From Microcaldota archaeon (GTDB lineage Archaea; Aenigmatarchaeota; Aenigmatarchaeia; QMZP01; QMZT01): a stretch of DNA of 29,398 bases. The stretch lies in the NCBI GenBank assembly GCA_013151465.1, contig JAADIF010000054.1:1-29398 (forward strand), in the 5' to 3' direction. Position numbers and translations under genes: made by a program. Below, in pieces: positions 1 through 8,292 of the stretch (positions within the stretch are counted from its first letter, which is position 1; the number at the start of each line of letters is the position of its first letter). The notes beneath the pieces were generated by a model. That model ran no database searches and was not told the origin of the DNA. It was given only the letters and a program-made list of their open reading frames with translations.

Positions 1-75
1 GATAAGTCTAAATCTGGTACGTTGTTAAACGTTCATGTCCAGAAAGTGAACTATACCGATAAAGGGACAAAATGA
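1..75 (+). CDS. possible 3' end of a truncated gene
   Basis: Only frame 1 on the + strand is open from the left edge. It encodes 24 residues (DKSKSGTLLNVHVQKVNYTD and four more) before a TGA at 73-75. The composition is protein-like, and a convergent arrangement with the polymerase gene ending at 181 would suit this compact genome. The fragment is too short to assign to a family, and chance openness over 75 bases is quite possible. The following 105 bases are AT-rich, with runs of TATATA near 151-180, and show no further coding sequence. Confidence 0.3.
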   Translation, partial: DKSKSGTLLNVHVQKVNYTDKGTK

Positions 76-180
76 CAATACGTTCTACATCGTTATTTTG
101 ACGGATTCTCCTACGGAAATTATGAAAGAGATGTTAAGAAGAATATCTTATTATATATATGATATATAGAATGTATTTAA

Positions 181-2871
181 TCATATATTTCTTTTAACAG
201 TTATTTTGCTTCCTTTTCCTTTCGGAGACGAAAAGACAATCTTTCCGCCACATTCACAATATCCTGTGAGAGTAGGTCTTCTGTACGGTCTTCCGCAATT
301 GTTACAAACAAAACCTGTAACGTCTTCTTCAGTAAGCTTATCATTGTTTCTGTCCTTCTTTCTCCCTTTCATGGTCATCGAGGTGAAAAGATTCATCTGA
401 CGCCCCTTGCCCATAAGTTCTGATTTGGATATATCAAGTGCCTCGAAAATCCTCTCGACTGGCGGAAGGAGTTGGTTTTCCATATAATAGTTAGAATCGA
501 GCTGAATTCCTTTCTCTTTTACATATGCAGGATCCTCTGCTCGGTGTGAAAGAAGTTGAGTTCCCTTGACTATCACATAGCTTATCCTTTCACCAACATT
601 TGGCGCTTCGGCAGGATTTCTTTTGGCCATCTTTTTGGCGACTTCTGCGTGCGGCTGGACACCTGGGTAACTTTCAGGCTTTTTTGTAAGGGTTTTTGTA
701 ACCACAAGTTTTTCCATGGGTATTTTTCCTTCGGACAAACCCTTTACAGTATTTTGGAAATATTTTACCGCTTTATCTATGTCATTTTCTTTGAGGATTA
801 TGTTTATTATATTGTTCAATGTTTCGGAAGAAAGATCGCACCAATCCCGACGTACTGTCTCTATACCCTTCATATCTATTTTCTCTGACCATGATCCATC
901 CCTTTTTGGTGTGAAGCACCATGCAGCGTATCTTTTTTTAGCAAGCGGTAAGAAACGCTTGAATATCTTTTCAAATTCAAGTTCCATTATGCCCGGAAGC
1001 ATTTGTGTAATGTCGTCAGACATCTTTTTGCTTATCTCTGCAACCTCTTCAAGCGTCATGTCATGCGGGAGCTCTACCATAACAGAATCGGTGTCACCAT
1101 AAATGACTTTATAACCGTATTTTTCTTCGATTGTTCTTTTTGTCAGTTGAATCGTTTCCCTCCCCCACGATGTTATTGCATTCCCTATATCCATATTATA
1201 AATTCTCGCCCGCGGATAACCCATATGGCCATAGAAGGCATTTGACATGATTTTTATGCCAAGCTGTTTTGTATTGAGCTCTCTTATCTCCTCTTTCTTG
1301 TCTTCTGAAATCGCTTTCTGCATAAGTTTCTTGACTTGCGATCTTTCATTCATCAAACGTTCAAGTATTTGTGGAACAATACCTTTTCTGATTTCAGGCT
1401 TGACGAAACTTCCACCTTCCGGGGATTCGTGTATCTTGTCAGGTGAGGGATTGTCGGTTCTTGATTTGTTTACCAGCGTCGTGGGGCATATGTTAAATGT
1501 CCTGATGAGAGACGGATACATCGACTTGAAGTCGAGGACAGCGACGTTTTCATGCATTCCGGGGACGGGGTCCAGGACAAATCCTCCTTTAAGTCCGATC
1601 TTCCTTTGCTTGTCACGTTCCATCATCTCTTCTTCTGTGGGTTTCAAAGGGAATATGTATCCATTCTTGTTAAATTCCCTCAAAAGGAAATTTTCTATTC
1701 TCTGCGTTTCGCCGCCATCTAATACGTCTTGTAAAAGAAGACCGCAGATGCGCGATATTCCTATATATTTGTCAAGGAGATTGAGTTCGCCATAGAGACG
1801 CATTGCAAGGACAGAGTCAGTTATATTATATGAAACGAGACGTTCGAAATCATTTTTACTACCTTTCCAGAGTCCTTCCATCTCCGAATATTTTACATCC
1901 TCTTTGTGTTCACCTAGGAGTTTGAATGAGACGTTATCCAATGTGTAACGTTTGAATGAAAAATCCTTCTTTATGAGGACAAAGGGATCCACAACCACCC
2001 TGCCGAGAATGTTATTGCGATACTTGCCGGCAAATTTTCTTGTCCACGCACGCTTATCTGTGGCTCTCGTAAAATTTGTAGGGATCCCGAGTTTTTGCAT
2101 CCTTTCAATTATATATGGCATGTCAAAGTTGTTGATGTTATACCCCGTAAGAATATCAGGATCGAATTCGTTTATTATATCAATAAGACCTTTTAACATC
2201 TCCTTTTCATTTGCGTAGGCCTTCACGTCATTTCCAGGTCTGGTGCTTATGACGAATTTATCCCTCCCCTGGAATTTCCCGCTGAAGACAAGTGATATCA
2301 TGATGATGGGATCCCTTTCAGGGATTGGAACTTCCGTGCTGACCGCAGATATGCATTCTATATCGAGTGCAAGCACTTTGAGAGGAGCGTTGCCCACCTT
2401 ATCTACAATGTTTATTTCATTTATCGTGTATTTTCTTTCAGTTCTTACGATATCAGTTCCTGCGTTTGTTGCGTTGTTTAGGTCTATCCACATCAGACTT
2501 CCAAGCCCCGCATCATTCATAAAACGATATTTGAAAAGTATATCCGCTTCATACGCCGTGCCTCCTCCGCGAATTACTTTATCTCTGAGTTCGGGCGTTT
2601 TGCTAGGATCGTGAATCGTGACTTTATGGAGTTTCATTTTGTCTGTCCTGTAAAAAATGGGGTATATCCTTTCTACCTCTTCTATCTCTATGACCTGCCG
2701 GTCATCCTTTAACCATTCAGGAACCTCGTCGACATAAAAATAGGGTAGAAAATTATGATAAAATACACATACACTCTTCCCATCATCGGTCTTGCCATAA
2801 AGCCGTATGAGTGGTTTACCATCGAGCATCACGTAATCGGCATCAAGAATCTGCATGAGCATAGACATCAC
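181..2871 (-). CDS. polB: family B DNA polymerase with C-terminal zinc ribbon
   Basis: Replicative/repair DNA polymerase with 3'-5' proofreading. Numbering is from the GTG at 2871. The exonuclease motifs are intact: Exo I LDIE (D170, E172), Exo II YNINNFD (D250) and Exo III YNITD (D352). So are the polymerase motifs: A DFKSMYPSLI (D447), B KIMSNAFYGHMGYP, and C YGDTDS (D593, D595). An N-terminal segment resembling the archaeal uracil-sensing domain is present (ILDADY, FLPYFYVD). There is no intein. At 896 aa it is longer than typical archaeal PolB (about 775-800). Part of the excess is a C-terminal Cys4 ribbon (C856, C859, C872, C874) after a degenerate PCNA-box-like QMNLFTSM. ATGs at 2868, 2862 and 2856 are alternative starts; 2856 gives MQILDADY, closest to the usual family N-terminus. 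A TATA-like element at 2890-2899 would place transcription start near 2869, so a leaderless start is likely. The gene is divergent from nac. Confidence 0.96.
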   Translation of the reverse strand: MMSMLMQILDADYVMLDGKPLIRLYGKTDDGKSVCVFYHNFLPYFYVDEVPEWLKDDRQVIEIEEVERIYPIFYRTDKMKLHKVTIHDPSKTPELRDKVIRGGGTAYEADILFKYRFMNDAGLGSLMWIDLNNATNAGTDIVRTERKYTINEINIVDKVGNAPLKVLALDIECISAVSTEVPIPERDPIIMISLVFSGKFQGRDKFVISTRPGNDVKAYANEKEMLKGLIDIINEFDPDILTGYNINNFDMPYIIERMQKLGIPTNFTRATDKRAWTRKFAGKYRNNILGRVVVDPFVLIKKDFSFKRYTLDNVSFKLLGEHKEDVKYSEMEGLWKGSKNDFERLVSYNITDSVLAMRLYGELNLLDKYIGISRICGLLLQDVLDGGETQRIENFLLREFNKNGYIFPLKPTEEEMMERDKQRKIGLKGGFVLDPVPGMHENVAVLDFKSMYPSLIRTFNICPTTLVNKSRTDNPSPDKIHESPEGGSFVKPEIRKGIVPQILERLMNERSQVKKLMQKAISEDKKEEIRELNTKQLGIKIMSNAFYGHMGYPRARIYNMDIGNAITSWGRETIQLTKRTIEEKYGYKVIYGDTDSVMVELPHDMTLEEVAEISKKMSDDITQMLPGIMELEFEKIFKRFLPLAKKRYAAWCFTPKRDGSWSEKIDMKGIETVRRDWCDLSSETLNNIINIILKENDIDKAVKYFQNTVKGLSEGKIPMEKLVVTKTLTKKPESYPGVQPHAEVAKKMAKRNPAEAPNVGERISYVIVKGTQLLSHRAEDPAYVKEKGIQLDSNYYMENQLLPPVERIFEALDISKSELMGKGRQMNLFTSMTMKGRKKDRNNDKLTEEDVTGFVCNNCGRPYRRPTLTGYCECGGKIVFSSPKGKGSKITVKRNI

Positions 2872-2888
2872 TTAACAAATGCATCTGA

Positions 2889-2900
2889 AGGTTTATATGG
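2889..2900. promoter_or_regulatory. TATA-like element shared by polB (-) and nac (+)
   Basis: The 59-nt gap between polB and nac contains GTTTATATGG, which reads as CCATATAAAC on the other strand. On the + strand it lies about 35 nt before the nac ATG, leaving room for the AGGTGA ribosome-binding site at 2921-2926. On the - strand a start about 25 nt away falls at the polB start codons. This is inferred from archaeal TATA spacing only. Confidence 0.5.
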
Positions 2901-2930
2901 ATTAAACTGAATAAGTATAAAGGTGATTTT

Positions 2931-3254
2931 ATGAGGATCAATCCAAGGCAGATGGAGAAAATGATGAAGCAGATGGGTATGCAGACAACGCAGATAAGCG
3001 CAGATGAGGTTATCATAAAAAGGAGCGATGGCGGGGAGATAATAATAAGAGATCCCGAAGTTTCAAAGATAAAGATGATGGGGCAGGAATCTTTTCAGAT
3101 AACGGGCACAGTTGAAGAGAGGCAAGAGCCTGAATTTAGCGAGGATGACATTATGATGGTTTCAGAACAGGCAGGAGTTTCGAAGGAAGAGGCATTAAAA
3201 GCCTTGGAAGAATTCGGCGATATCGCGGGGGCAATTCTACATCTCAAGAAATGA
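2931..3254 (+). CDS. nac: archaeal nascent polypeptide-associated complex protein (alpha-NAC homologue)
   Basis: Ribosome-associated chaperone that binds nascent chains near the exit tunnel; archaea use a homodimer. The 107-aa protein has the expected layout. A Met/Lys-rich N-terminal helix (MRINPRQMEKMMKQMGM) precedes the beta-rich NAC domain at about residues 20-60. A C-terminal UBA domain follows at about residues 70-106 (DIMMVSEQAGVSKEEALKAL then GDIAGAI). The length equals the family norm. The start is supported by AGGTGA at 2921-2926 with a 4-nt spacer. It has its own promoter, shared with polB. A T-rich stretch (3258-3291) after the stop may terminate the transcript before the oligosaccharyltransferase promoter. 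Confidence 0.95.
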   Translation: MRINPRQMEKMMKQMGMQTTQISADEVIIKRSDGGEIIIRDPEVSKIKMMGQESFQITGTVEERQEPEFSEDDIMMVSEQAGVSKEEALKALEEFGDIAGAILHLKK

Positions 3255-3308
3255 ACGACTTGTTCTTCCAGGTGCCTTGTTTTCATTTCTGATTCGCAAA
3301 CAGAAACC

Positions 3309-3316
3309 TTATATAA
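3309..3316 (+). promoter_or_regulatory. TATA box of the oligosaccharyltransferase gene, with RBS at 3355-3360
   Basis: TTATATAA lies in the nac-STT3 gap. Archaeal spacing predicts transcription start near 3338, downstream of the first in-frame ATG (3324) and upstream of the ATG at 3366. The latter is preceded by AAGGGG with a 5-nt spacer. Both signals favour 3366 as the true start. Confidence 0.55.
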
Positions 3317-3365
3317 CTTATATATGTATGATAATTACATCTTATCAAATATCAAAGGGGATTGG

Positions 3366-5585
3366 ATGAAAATTAAGAGTTTGGGGAAGTTGCTTCACAA
3401 GGAAGCAAAGACAGAAAAAACAGCCAGAACAGCTAAAGACTTTATTATAGCCAACTGGCAGTATTTATTCCTCCTGGCGATAGTGATTCTTGCATTTGGT
3501 ATAAGATATATGCCCGCAAGACATGGCGAGCTCCAGGCACTCGATCCTTTCTATATATATAGGATGACTGATTATGTCCTCACGCACAACATGCAATTTC
3601 CAGAACTTGATACCTTAAGGTATTATCCCTTCGGTCTTCCGACACCAAAATACGAATTCCCCGGGCCATTCTATATTCCGGCGATACTATATTTGGTGTT
3701 TTTTCAGATATTTGGTCTATCGTTGTTTTCATTTGCATTCATCTATTCACCGTTGATGGGGGCTTTGGGAGTTCTCGTGATGTATTTCATAGCAAGGGAG
3801 CTTTTCGACGATAAGATAGCAGGGCTTTTTTCAGCGTTTTTCCTTGCCGTTGTTCCAGGTTTCATAACAAGGACATCCGCGGGCTTTTTTGAAAAGGAAC
3901 CTGGGGCAACACCGTTTATGCTTCTTTCCGTTTATTTTTTCATAAGGGCGTATAAGAAGAATTCATGGATTGACGGTCTTCTCGGCGGGCTTTCACTGGG
4001 CATCATGTCAATAACATGGGGCGGTGCCGAGTACATGAGAATGTTCTTTGCGCTTGTGACATTGGTGTTGTTAATCGTCAACAAATATTCGGATGGACTC
4101 CTTAAAGGTTACACACCGATTGTCATATTCAGCGTTCTTTTACCTTACATAATGCCAAGGCCATACGATATTATGAGTACCGCTTCAATCGTGCCAATCG
4201 GTATTCTTGCAATCTTATTGCTACGTTACGGTATTGTAAAGTACAACATTGTCAAAAAAGACCAGGTTCCGTATCTTGTGCCAGCAATGGTGCTTTTGTC
4301 GTTTGTCGGGGCGCTTATAGGATCAACGCAATCGAGATTCATCTGGGATAAGCTTATGTCAGTATCAAGAATTCTCTTATTGTCTAAAGGTGTCATGGGT
4401 TCTACCGTTGCAGAGAACGCACCCGGCACATGGGGAAATATAATGGATATGTTTGGCGCAAAATTCTCGGGAGCCATCTTTCCACAGCTTTCACCATACC
4501 TAGCTTATTTCAGTGTGTATATACTCATGTTATTCGGTGCACTTTTCCTTGCATATGAAATATACAAAAAGAGGGATATGCTCTATCTTATCCCACTTCT
4601 GTGGCTTATTACAACTATATGGGCGACGCTTGGTTATGTGAGGCTTTTATTCCTTCTTGGTCCTGCGGCTGCAATAACGGCAGGTTTTTTTGTTGCAGAA
4701 TTGTTCAAGTATTCAGAAAAGGCTAGATTTGAAATTACCGTGACAGAAGCGAAAAGAAAAGTAAATCTGACACTTGTTATTGTTGCACTGTTTGCGGTTT
4801 TGCTTATAGTTGTCAATATATCATCAGCTTATGTTTTCGGAAACTCCATAGGACCATCATACAACAAATTCTTTGACGAAGCCATGACATTCATGAAAGA
4901 AAAGACGCCTGAAAACTCGTCTATACTTTCATGGTGGGATTTTGGATACTGGTTCCAGACGCGCGGCGAACGTCCCTCAATTGCTGATGGAGGAAACGTA
5001 AAACTTTCTCTTGTAGAAGAGATAGCACGCTGGTATACCGACAATCCCAACAACTGGACCAATTATACATGGTTCTTCAGCAGGTACAAGCCTGACTATA
5101 TACTTATGGATTACACGTTACCTGGAAAATACGGAGCGATATCGAAAATATCATCAGACGGCAAGCAGATAATAGGCATAATGCAATTTAGGAATAACGG
5201 AGCAACGACACAGGACAATAAAACGATTTATCAGTTTTCTGCTCCTCCGTATGAGTTGTGGGTTCCATTCGAGTCAACGGGGGCGATAGCCGGAAGACCG
5301 GTCTTCCTTATATCGCAGAATGGCAGATATTACCAGAAAGCATACATAAATGATCTTTGCACGACAAACGGAATAATAACGCTTGGAAACGTCACATCGG
5401 ATACTATGCCAGGTTGCATATCGCTTACCAATTTCGGGGTGTTCTATATACCACCGGAAGCAGAACACACAATCTTTACATCACTAATGTTCATGGACGG
5501 GTATGGTCTTGAAGATCTTGAAAAGGTCTTTGATAATGGAGCAATACGGATTTACAAAGTGGATCTTGATAAACTTGCTTCATAA
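3366..5585 (+). CDS. aglB: STT3/AglB-type oligosaccharyltransferase
   Basis: Membrane enzyme (GT66) that transfers a glycan from dolichyl phosphate to Asn in N-x-S/T sequons on the extracellular side. From the ATG at 3366 the protein is 739 aa, with about a dozen hydrophobic helices over residues 27-485 and a soluble C-terminal domain. Visible motifs are the first acidic motif ALDPFYIYR (D60), a second acidic loop GFFEKEPG (E176, E178), the sequon-binding signature WWDFGYW (residues 523-529, a variant of WWDYG), and a DK-type motif DYTLPGKYGAI (582-592). The second loop has E-x-E where many homologues have D-x-D, which is tolerated in the family. I chose 3366 rather than the ATG at 3324 because the latter sits between the TATA box and the predicted transcription start. 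HAD and GlcNAc-1-P transferase genes follow. Confidence 0.95.
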   Translation: MKIKSLGKLLHKEAKTEKTARTAKDFIIANWQYLFLLAIVILAFGIRYMPARHGELQALDPFYIYRMTDYVLTHNMQFPELDTLRYYPFGLPTPKYEFPGPFYIPAILYLVFFQIFGLSLFSFAFIYSPLMGALGVLVMYFIARELFDDKIAGLFSAFFLAVVPGFITRTSAGFFEKEPGATPFMLLSVYFFIRAYKKNSWIDGLLGGLSLGIMSITWGGAEYMRMFFALVTLVLLIVNKYSDGLLKGYTPIVIFSVLLPYIMPRPYDIMSTASIVPIGILAILLLRYGIVKYNIVKKDQVPYLVPAMVLLSFVGALIGSTQSRFIWDKLMSVSRILLLSKGVMGSTVAENAPGTWGNIMDMFGAKFSGAIFPQLSPYLAYFSVYILMLFGALFLAYEIYKKRDMLYLIPLLWLITTIWATLGYVRLLFLLGPAAAITAGFFVAELFKYSEKARFEITVTEAKRKVNLTLVIVALFAVLLIVVNISSAYVFGNSIGPSYNKFFDEAMTFMKEKTPENSSILSWWDFGYWFQTRGERPSIADGGNVKLSLVEEIARWYTDNPNNWTNYTWFFSRYKPDYILMDYTLPGKYGAISKISSDGKQIIGIMQFRNNGATTQDNKTIYQFSAPPYELWVPFESTGAIAGRPVFLISQNGRYYQKAYINDLCTTNGIITLGNVTSDTMPGCISLTNFGVFYIPPEAEHTIFTSLMFMDGYGLEDLEKVFDNGAIRIYKVDLDKLAS

Positions 5586-5611
5586 TTTTTTATTTCAATT
5601 CCCTATTTCTA
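5586..5611 (+). terminator. T-run terminator candidate after aglB
   Basis: Six consecutive T (5586-5591) followed by further T-rich sequence directly after the aglB stop resemble an archaeal intrinsic terminator. There is no hairpin. It also lies in the short leader of the next gene, so read-through is possible. Confidence 0.3.
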
Positions 5612-5623
5612 TACAATGATATT

Positions 5624-6274
5624 ATGAAATCGTCAGTCATTATTTTGGACCTGGACGGAACAATTGCATCTCTACCGACAGATTATGTTGCAATGAGAAA
5701 TGAGCTTCATAAATCCTTTCTCAAATTCGGGATAGACAAGAGTTTCAGGCCGCTGTATAAGACAATAAAAACATCTTGTACAAGAATTGAGAAAACGGAG
5801 GGCAAAGAAAAAGCGAAGGTTGTGTACGAGGAAGCGATGAAATTGATAGAGAAATTCGAGCTGAATAGTATAGATAAAGCTGAAATGAAAACCGGCGTTC
5901 ACGGATTCTTGAACGCTATGAAAAATAAAGGAAAACACATTGCCATATTTTCATCGAACACAAGAAGATGTGTTGAAAATGTGCTTGAGAAATTCAACAT
6001 CATGGATTATGTTGATTTCGTTGTGTCAGCAAATGATGTCAAAGAGCTAAAACCTTCGCCTGAAGGCATTTTTCTTATCTCTAAAAGATTTAATGTGCAA
6101 TCACAAGATATTGTCATGATAGGTGACAGCACCAAAGACATACTTGCCGCAAAAAACGCCGAGGCAAAACCGGTCGGGATTGTTGGCGGCATATCAACGC
6201 GAAAGGAGTTGGAAGATGCTGGTGCGCTTGCTGTTTGTAACAACCTTTCAGAATGTATAGAGGAGATAGAATGA
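5624..6274 (+). CDS. HAD-superfamily phosphatase (subfamily IA-like)
   Basis: Cytosolic Mg-dependent hydrolase, probably of a small phosphorylated metabolite. All four HAD motifs are present in 216 aa: I DLDGT (nucleophile D9, acid/base D11), II FSSN (S110), III K143 in LKPSP, and IV GDSTKD (D168, D172). A helical cap lies between motifs I and II (about residues 15-90), as in phosphoglycolate phosphatase/beta-phosphoglucomutase relatives. Its stop overlaps the GlcNAc-1-P transferase start by ATGA, so the two are translated together. That suggests, but does not prove, a role in sugar-phosphate or polyprenyl-phosphate handling for glycan synthesis. The substrate cannot be read from sequence. 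No strong ribosome-binding site precedes the ATG. Confidence 0.88.
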   Translation: MKSSVIILDLDGTIASLPTDYVAMRNELHKSFLKFGIDKSFRPLYKTIKTSCTRIEKTEGKEKAKVVYEEAMKLIEKFELNSIDKAEMKTGVHGFLNAMKNKGKHIAIFSSNTRRCVENVLEKFNIMDYVDFVVSANDVKELKPSPEGIFLISKRFNVQSQDIVMIGDSTKDILAAKNAEAKPVGIVGGISTRKELEDAGALAVCNNLSECIEEIE

Positions 6275-7239
6275 GTTATGAGGAATTCATACTTCCGTTT
6301 GTATCATCGTTAATAATAACATTGGCCGTCACGCCATATTTCATCAGGAAATTCAAAGCGATGGGGATAGCGGGAAAGGACGTACACAAAAAAGACAACC
6401 GTCTTGTCGCAGAAATGGGCGGAATTCCAATCCTTATAGGTTTCATTGTCGGGTTTTTGTTCGTCATTTTCTATTTTCTCCCACAGACAATTGAGCTTAT
6501 CGCAATCTTTGCAACAATGCTGCTTGCAGGAATTGTTGGTATAATTGACGATACGCGCGGAATGAGGCAAAAGGTAAAGGCTATAATACCAGTGTTTGCT
6601 GCATTGCCTCTCATGCTCATTCAAGCAGGTCATCATGAAATGGTCGTCCCATTCATCGGGCAGATAGATTTTGGAATAATCTATCCTCTCATATTCATTC
6701 CTGCCGCAATAACAGTCGTTTCAAACGCATTCAATATGCTTGCCGGCTACAACGGCCTTGAAGCGGGACTTGGGTTCATATCCACGATTTTCATGGGCAT
6801 TGCGTCATACATGGTGGGAAGCTATCTTGTTGCGGCATACATGTTTGGTCTCGCCGGAGCGCTGCTTGGATTTCTTTATTTCAACAAGTATTCTGCAAAG
6901 ATATTTCCTGGAGATAGCGGCGTTTTTATTATAGGAAGCGCTATAGCGACAGGGGCCATTGTTGCAAACCTCGAGGTTGTCGGTATAATACTCATCCTGC
7001 CGCATATAGTAAACGGTGCAATAACATCGATTGATATTCTGAGAGGAAAACCCATAGAGAAATTCGCAAAAGTAGACAATGACGGATACTTGAAGCCCCC
7101 CTCAAGAAAGTATGTTTACAACCTTTACTACACGCTTGCTAATCTTAGAAAAACAACGGAAAAACAGATAGTGTGGGAATTCTGGATAATGGAAATTTTA
7201 TGCGGTATCGCAGCCGTTGTAGTTATTACTATTATCTAG
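6271..7239 (+). CDS. aglH: UDP-GlcNAc:dolichyl-phosphate GlcNAc-1-phosphate transferase (AglH/Alg7-like)
   Basis: Integral membrane enzyme that starts lipid-linked glycan synthesis by moving a sugar-1-phosphate from a UDP-sugar to dolichyl phosphate on the cytoplasmic face. In 322 aa it shows the family signatures: KDVHKKDNRLVAEMGG (36-51), the catalytic DD pair (D93-D94), NAFNMLAGYNGLEAG (152-166; archaeal and eukaryotic members have AG where bacterial MraY/WecA have DG), and FPGDSG (212-217). About ten hydrophobic helices are visible. The start at 6271 is preferred over an upstream ATG at 6253 because AGGAGA at 6261-6266 precedes it and the ATGA overlap with the HAD gene is typical coupling. 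Its stop lies 3 nt from the convergent ATP-grasp stop. The exact sugar is inferred, not seen. Confidence 0.92.
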   Translation: MSYEEFILPFVSSLIITLAVTPYFIRKFKAMGIAGKDVHKKDNRLVAEMGGIPILIGFIVGFLFVIFYFLPQTIELIAIFATMLLAGIVGIIDDTRGMRQKVKAIIPVFAALPLMLIQAGHHEMVVPFIGQIDFGIIYPLIFIPAAITVVSNAFNMLAGYNGLEAGLGFISTIFMGIASYMVGSYLVAAYMFGLAGALLGFLYFNKYSAKIFPGDSGVFIIGSAIATGAIVANLEVVGIILILPHIVNGAITSIDILRGKPIEKFAKVDNDGYLKPPSRKYVYNLYYTLANLRKTTEKQIVWEFWIMEILCGIAAVVVITII

Positions 7240-7242
7240 GCA

Positions 7243-8292
7243 TCAGATCTTTATGCTTCTCCATTCTCCTTCTTTCAGAAGGACAGGACCAGAATCCATG
7301 TGCCTTATCCAATACACATCATTTCCGACAGCGTTGTATTTTTCCACATCCGGTGTTTCCTCTCCGTATGCAAGCTTCACATAGATGTAAGGCATATTAA
7401 CTCCGGCTTTCGTGAAGAAGAAGCTTGTTGTGAAGAATCTTCCTATATTTATTTCTGTCGGGCAGGGCTTACCGTCTTCATCTCTTTTCATGTCTACACA
7501 GAAAACACCAGTCGCCTTCCTATCGACAGCCTTTATACATTTTGCTGCAATGTCATTGGCCTCTTCATCGACAATCGTTTTTGCAACAGAAGGTGTTCCT
7601 GTTATCCCGGAAGGTGCAAGATATGGGTAAATATATTCTATGCGCTCCCGTGCCTGGGAGGTTATTATTTCACCGTCTTTCCACACAGACTGGAATGCAA
7701 TGTTTTGGCCCGGAAGATAATCTTCAGCAATGAATTGCCAGTCCTTTCCCCTCGCTCTCCAGTATCTGAGCCATGCAATTCCTGTTTCCATATTCTTAAC
7801 AATTGTACTGCCCCTTCCGCCTGCTCCGGAAGTTGCCCTGAGCCAGAACGGATAGCCGAATCTATCGACTGCTTCCTGCAAATCGTCTTCAGAATTTATC
7901 ATTATCGCTTTTGCTACTGGAATGCCCGCTTTTTCCCAGACACGCGAAGACTCGAATTTATTCTGACATATCCTTATAGCATCTTTACTGGGGAGAAATG
8001 TTTTTGCATCGAGCTTTTCCCTGTTCTCTGATATAAATCTGACCTCCGTGTCTGGCTGTGGATGAACAAGCTCTATTCCGTCTCTTGATATTATTTCATT
8101 AAGTTTCTCGATATAGGAAGGGTCTTTGTTTCCTACAGTCGAGAGATATCTCTTGTCAACATCCGGAAATTCAAGATGATATTTGTTCGTGTCTATTCCC
8201 GCAATAAACATATTCTCTCCGGAATATCTTAGGGAGCGGATAAAATTCACGCCGGCAGGTCCCCCACAGCCGGTGACAAGTATCTTTTTCAT
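7243..8292 (-). CDS. ATP-grasp ligase of unknown substrate
   Basis: Cytosolic 349-aa ATP-grasp enzyme of the carbamoyl-phosphate-synthase-like group. These join a carboxylate to an amine or thiol through an acyl phosphate. The N-terminal Rossmann-like part has TGCGGPAGVNFIRSLR (7-22). The ATP-grasp fold follows, with a glycine-rich loop SGAGGRGS (155-162), a probable ATP-binding segment FIAEDYLPG (187-195), and Mg ligands D267, E280 and N282 (VDMKRDE... TEINIGRF). It overlaps the upstream Gfo/Idh gene by ATGA (8289-8292) and so is its last operon partner. The aminotransferase lies just upstream. The setting suggests ligation of an amino acid or similar group to an aminated nucleotide sugar; this is inference. 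Related ATP-grasp proteins also modify peptides or cofactors. Confidence 0.88.
   Translation of the reverse strand: MKKILVTGCGGPAGVNFIRSLRYSGENMFIAGIDTNKYHLEFPDVDKRYLSTVGNKDPSYIEKLNEIISRDGIELVHPQPDTEVRFISENREKLDAKTFLPSKDAIRICQNKFESSRVWEKAGIPVAKAIMINSEDDLQEAVDRFGYPFWLRATSGAGGRGSTIVKNMETGIAWLRYWRARGKDWQFIAEDYLPGQNIAFQSVWKDGEIITSQARERIEYIYPYLAPSGITGTPSVAKTIVDEEANDIAAKCIKAVDRKATGVFCVDMKRDEDGKPCPTEINIGRFFTTSFFFTKAGVNMPYIYVKLAYGEETPDVEKYNAVGNDVYWIRHMDSGPVLLKEGEWRSIKI

Noticed and set aside
100..180. AT-rich tract with ATATATAT runs as an origin or repeat element
   Set aside because: It is short, has no repeated units or origin-recognition-box pairs that I can see, and is explained as intergenic sequence at the 3' end of polB.
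1247..1795. 182-codon + strand reading frame opposite polB
   Set aside because: It runs antisense to the motif A and B region of a clearly conserved polymerase, has no recognisable domain, and its composition is that of a complement shadow.
181..2871. Possible intein in DNA polymerase B
   Set aside because: Archaeal PolB genes are frequent intein hosts, but motifs A, B and C are uninterrupted here and no splicing motifs are visible.
3255..3323. C/D-box small RNA in the nac-aglB gap
   Set aside because: A CTGA is present, but no RUGAUGA box C at suitable spacing; the region is better read as a T-rich 3' end plus promoter.
7300..8031. 243-codon + strand reading frame opposite the ATP-grasp gene
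   Set aside because: The - strand frame carries the ATP-grasp motifs; this one is Cys/Phe/Ser-rich without any family pattern.
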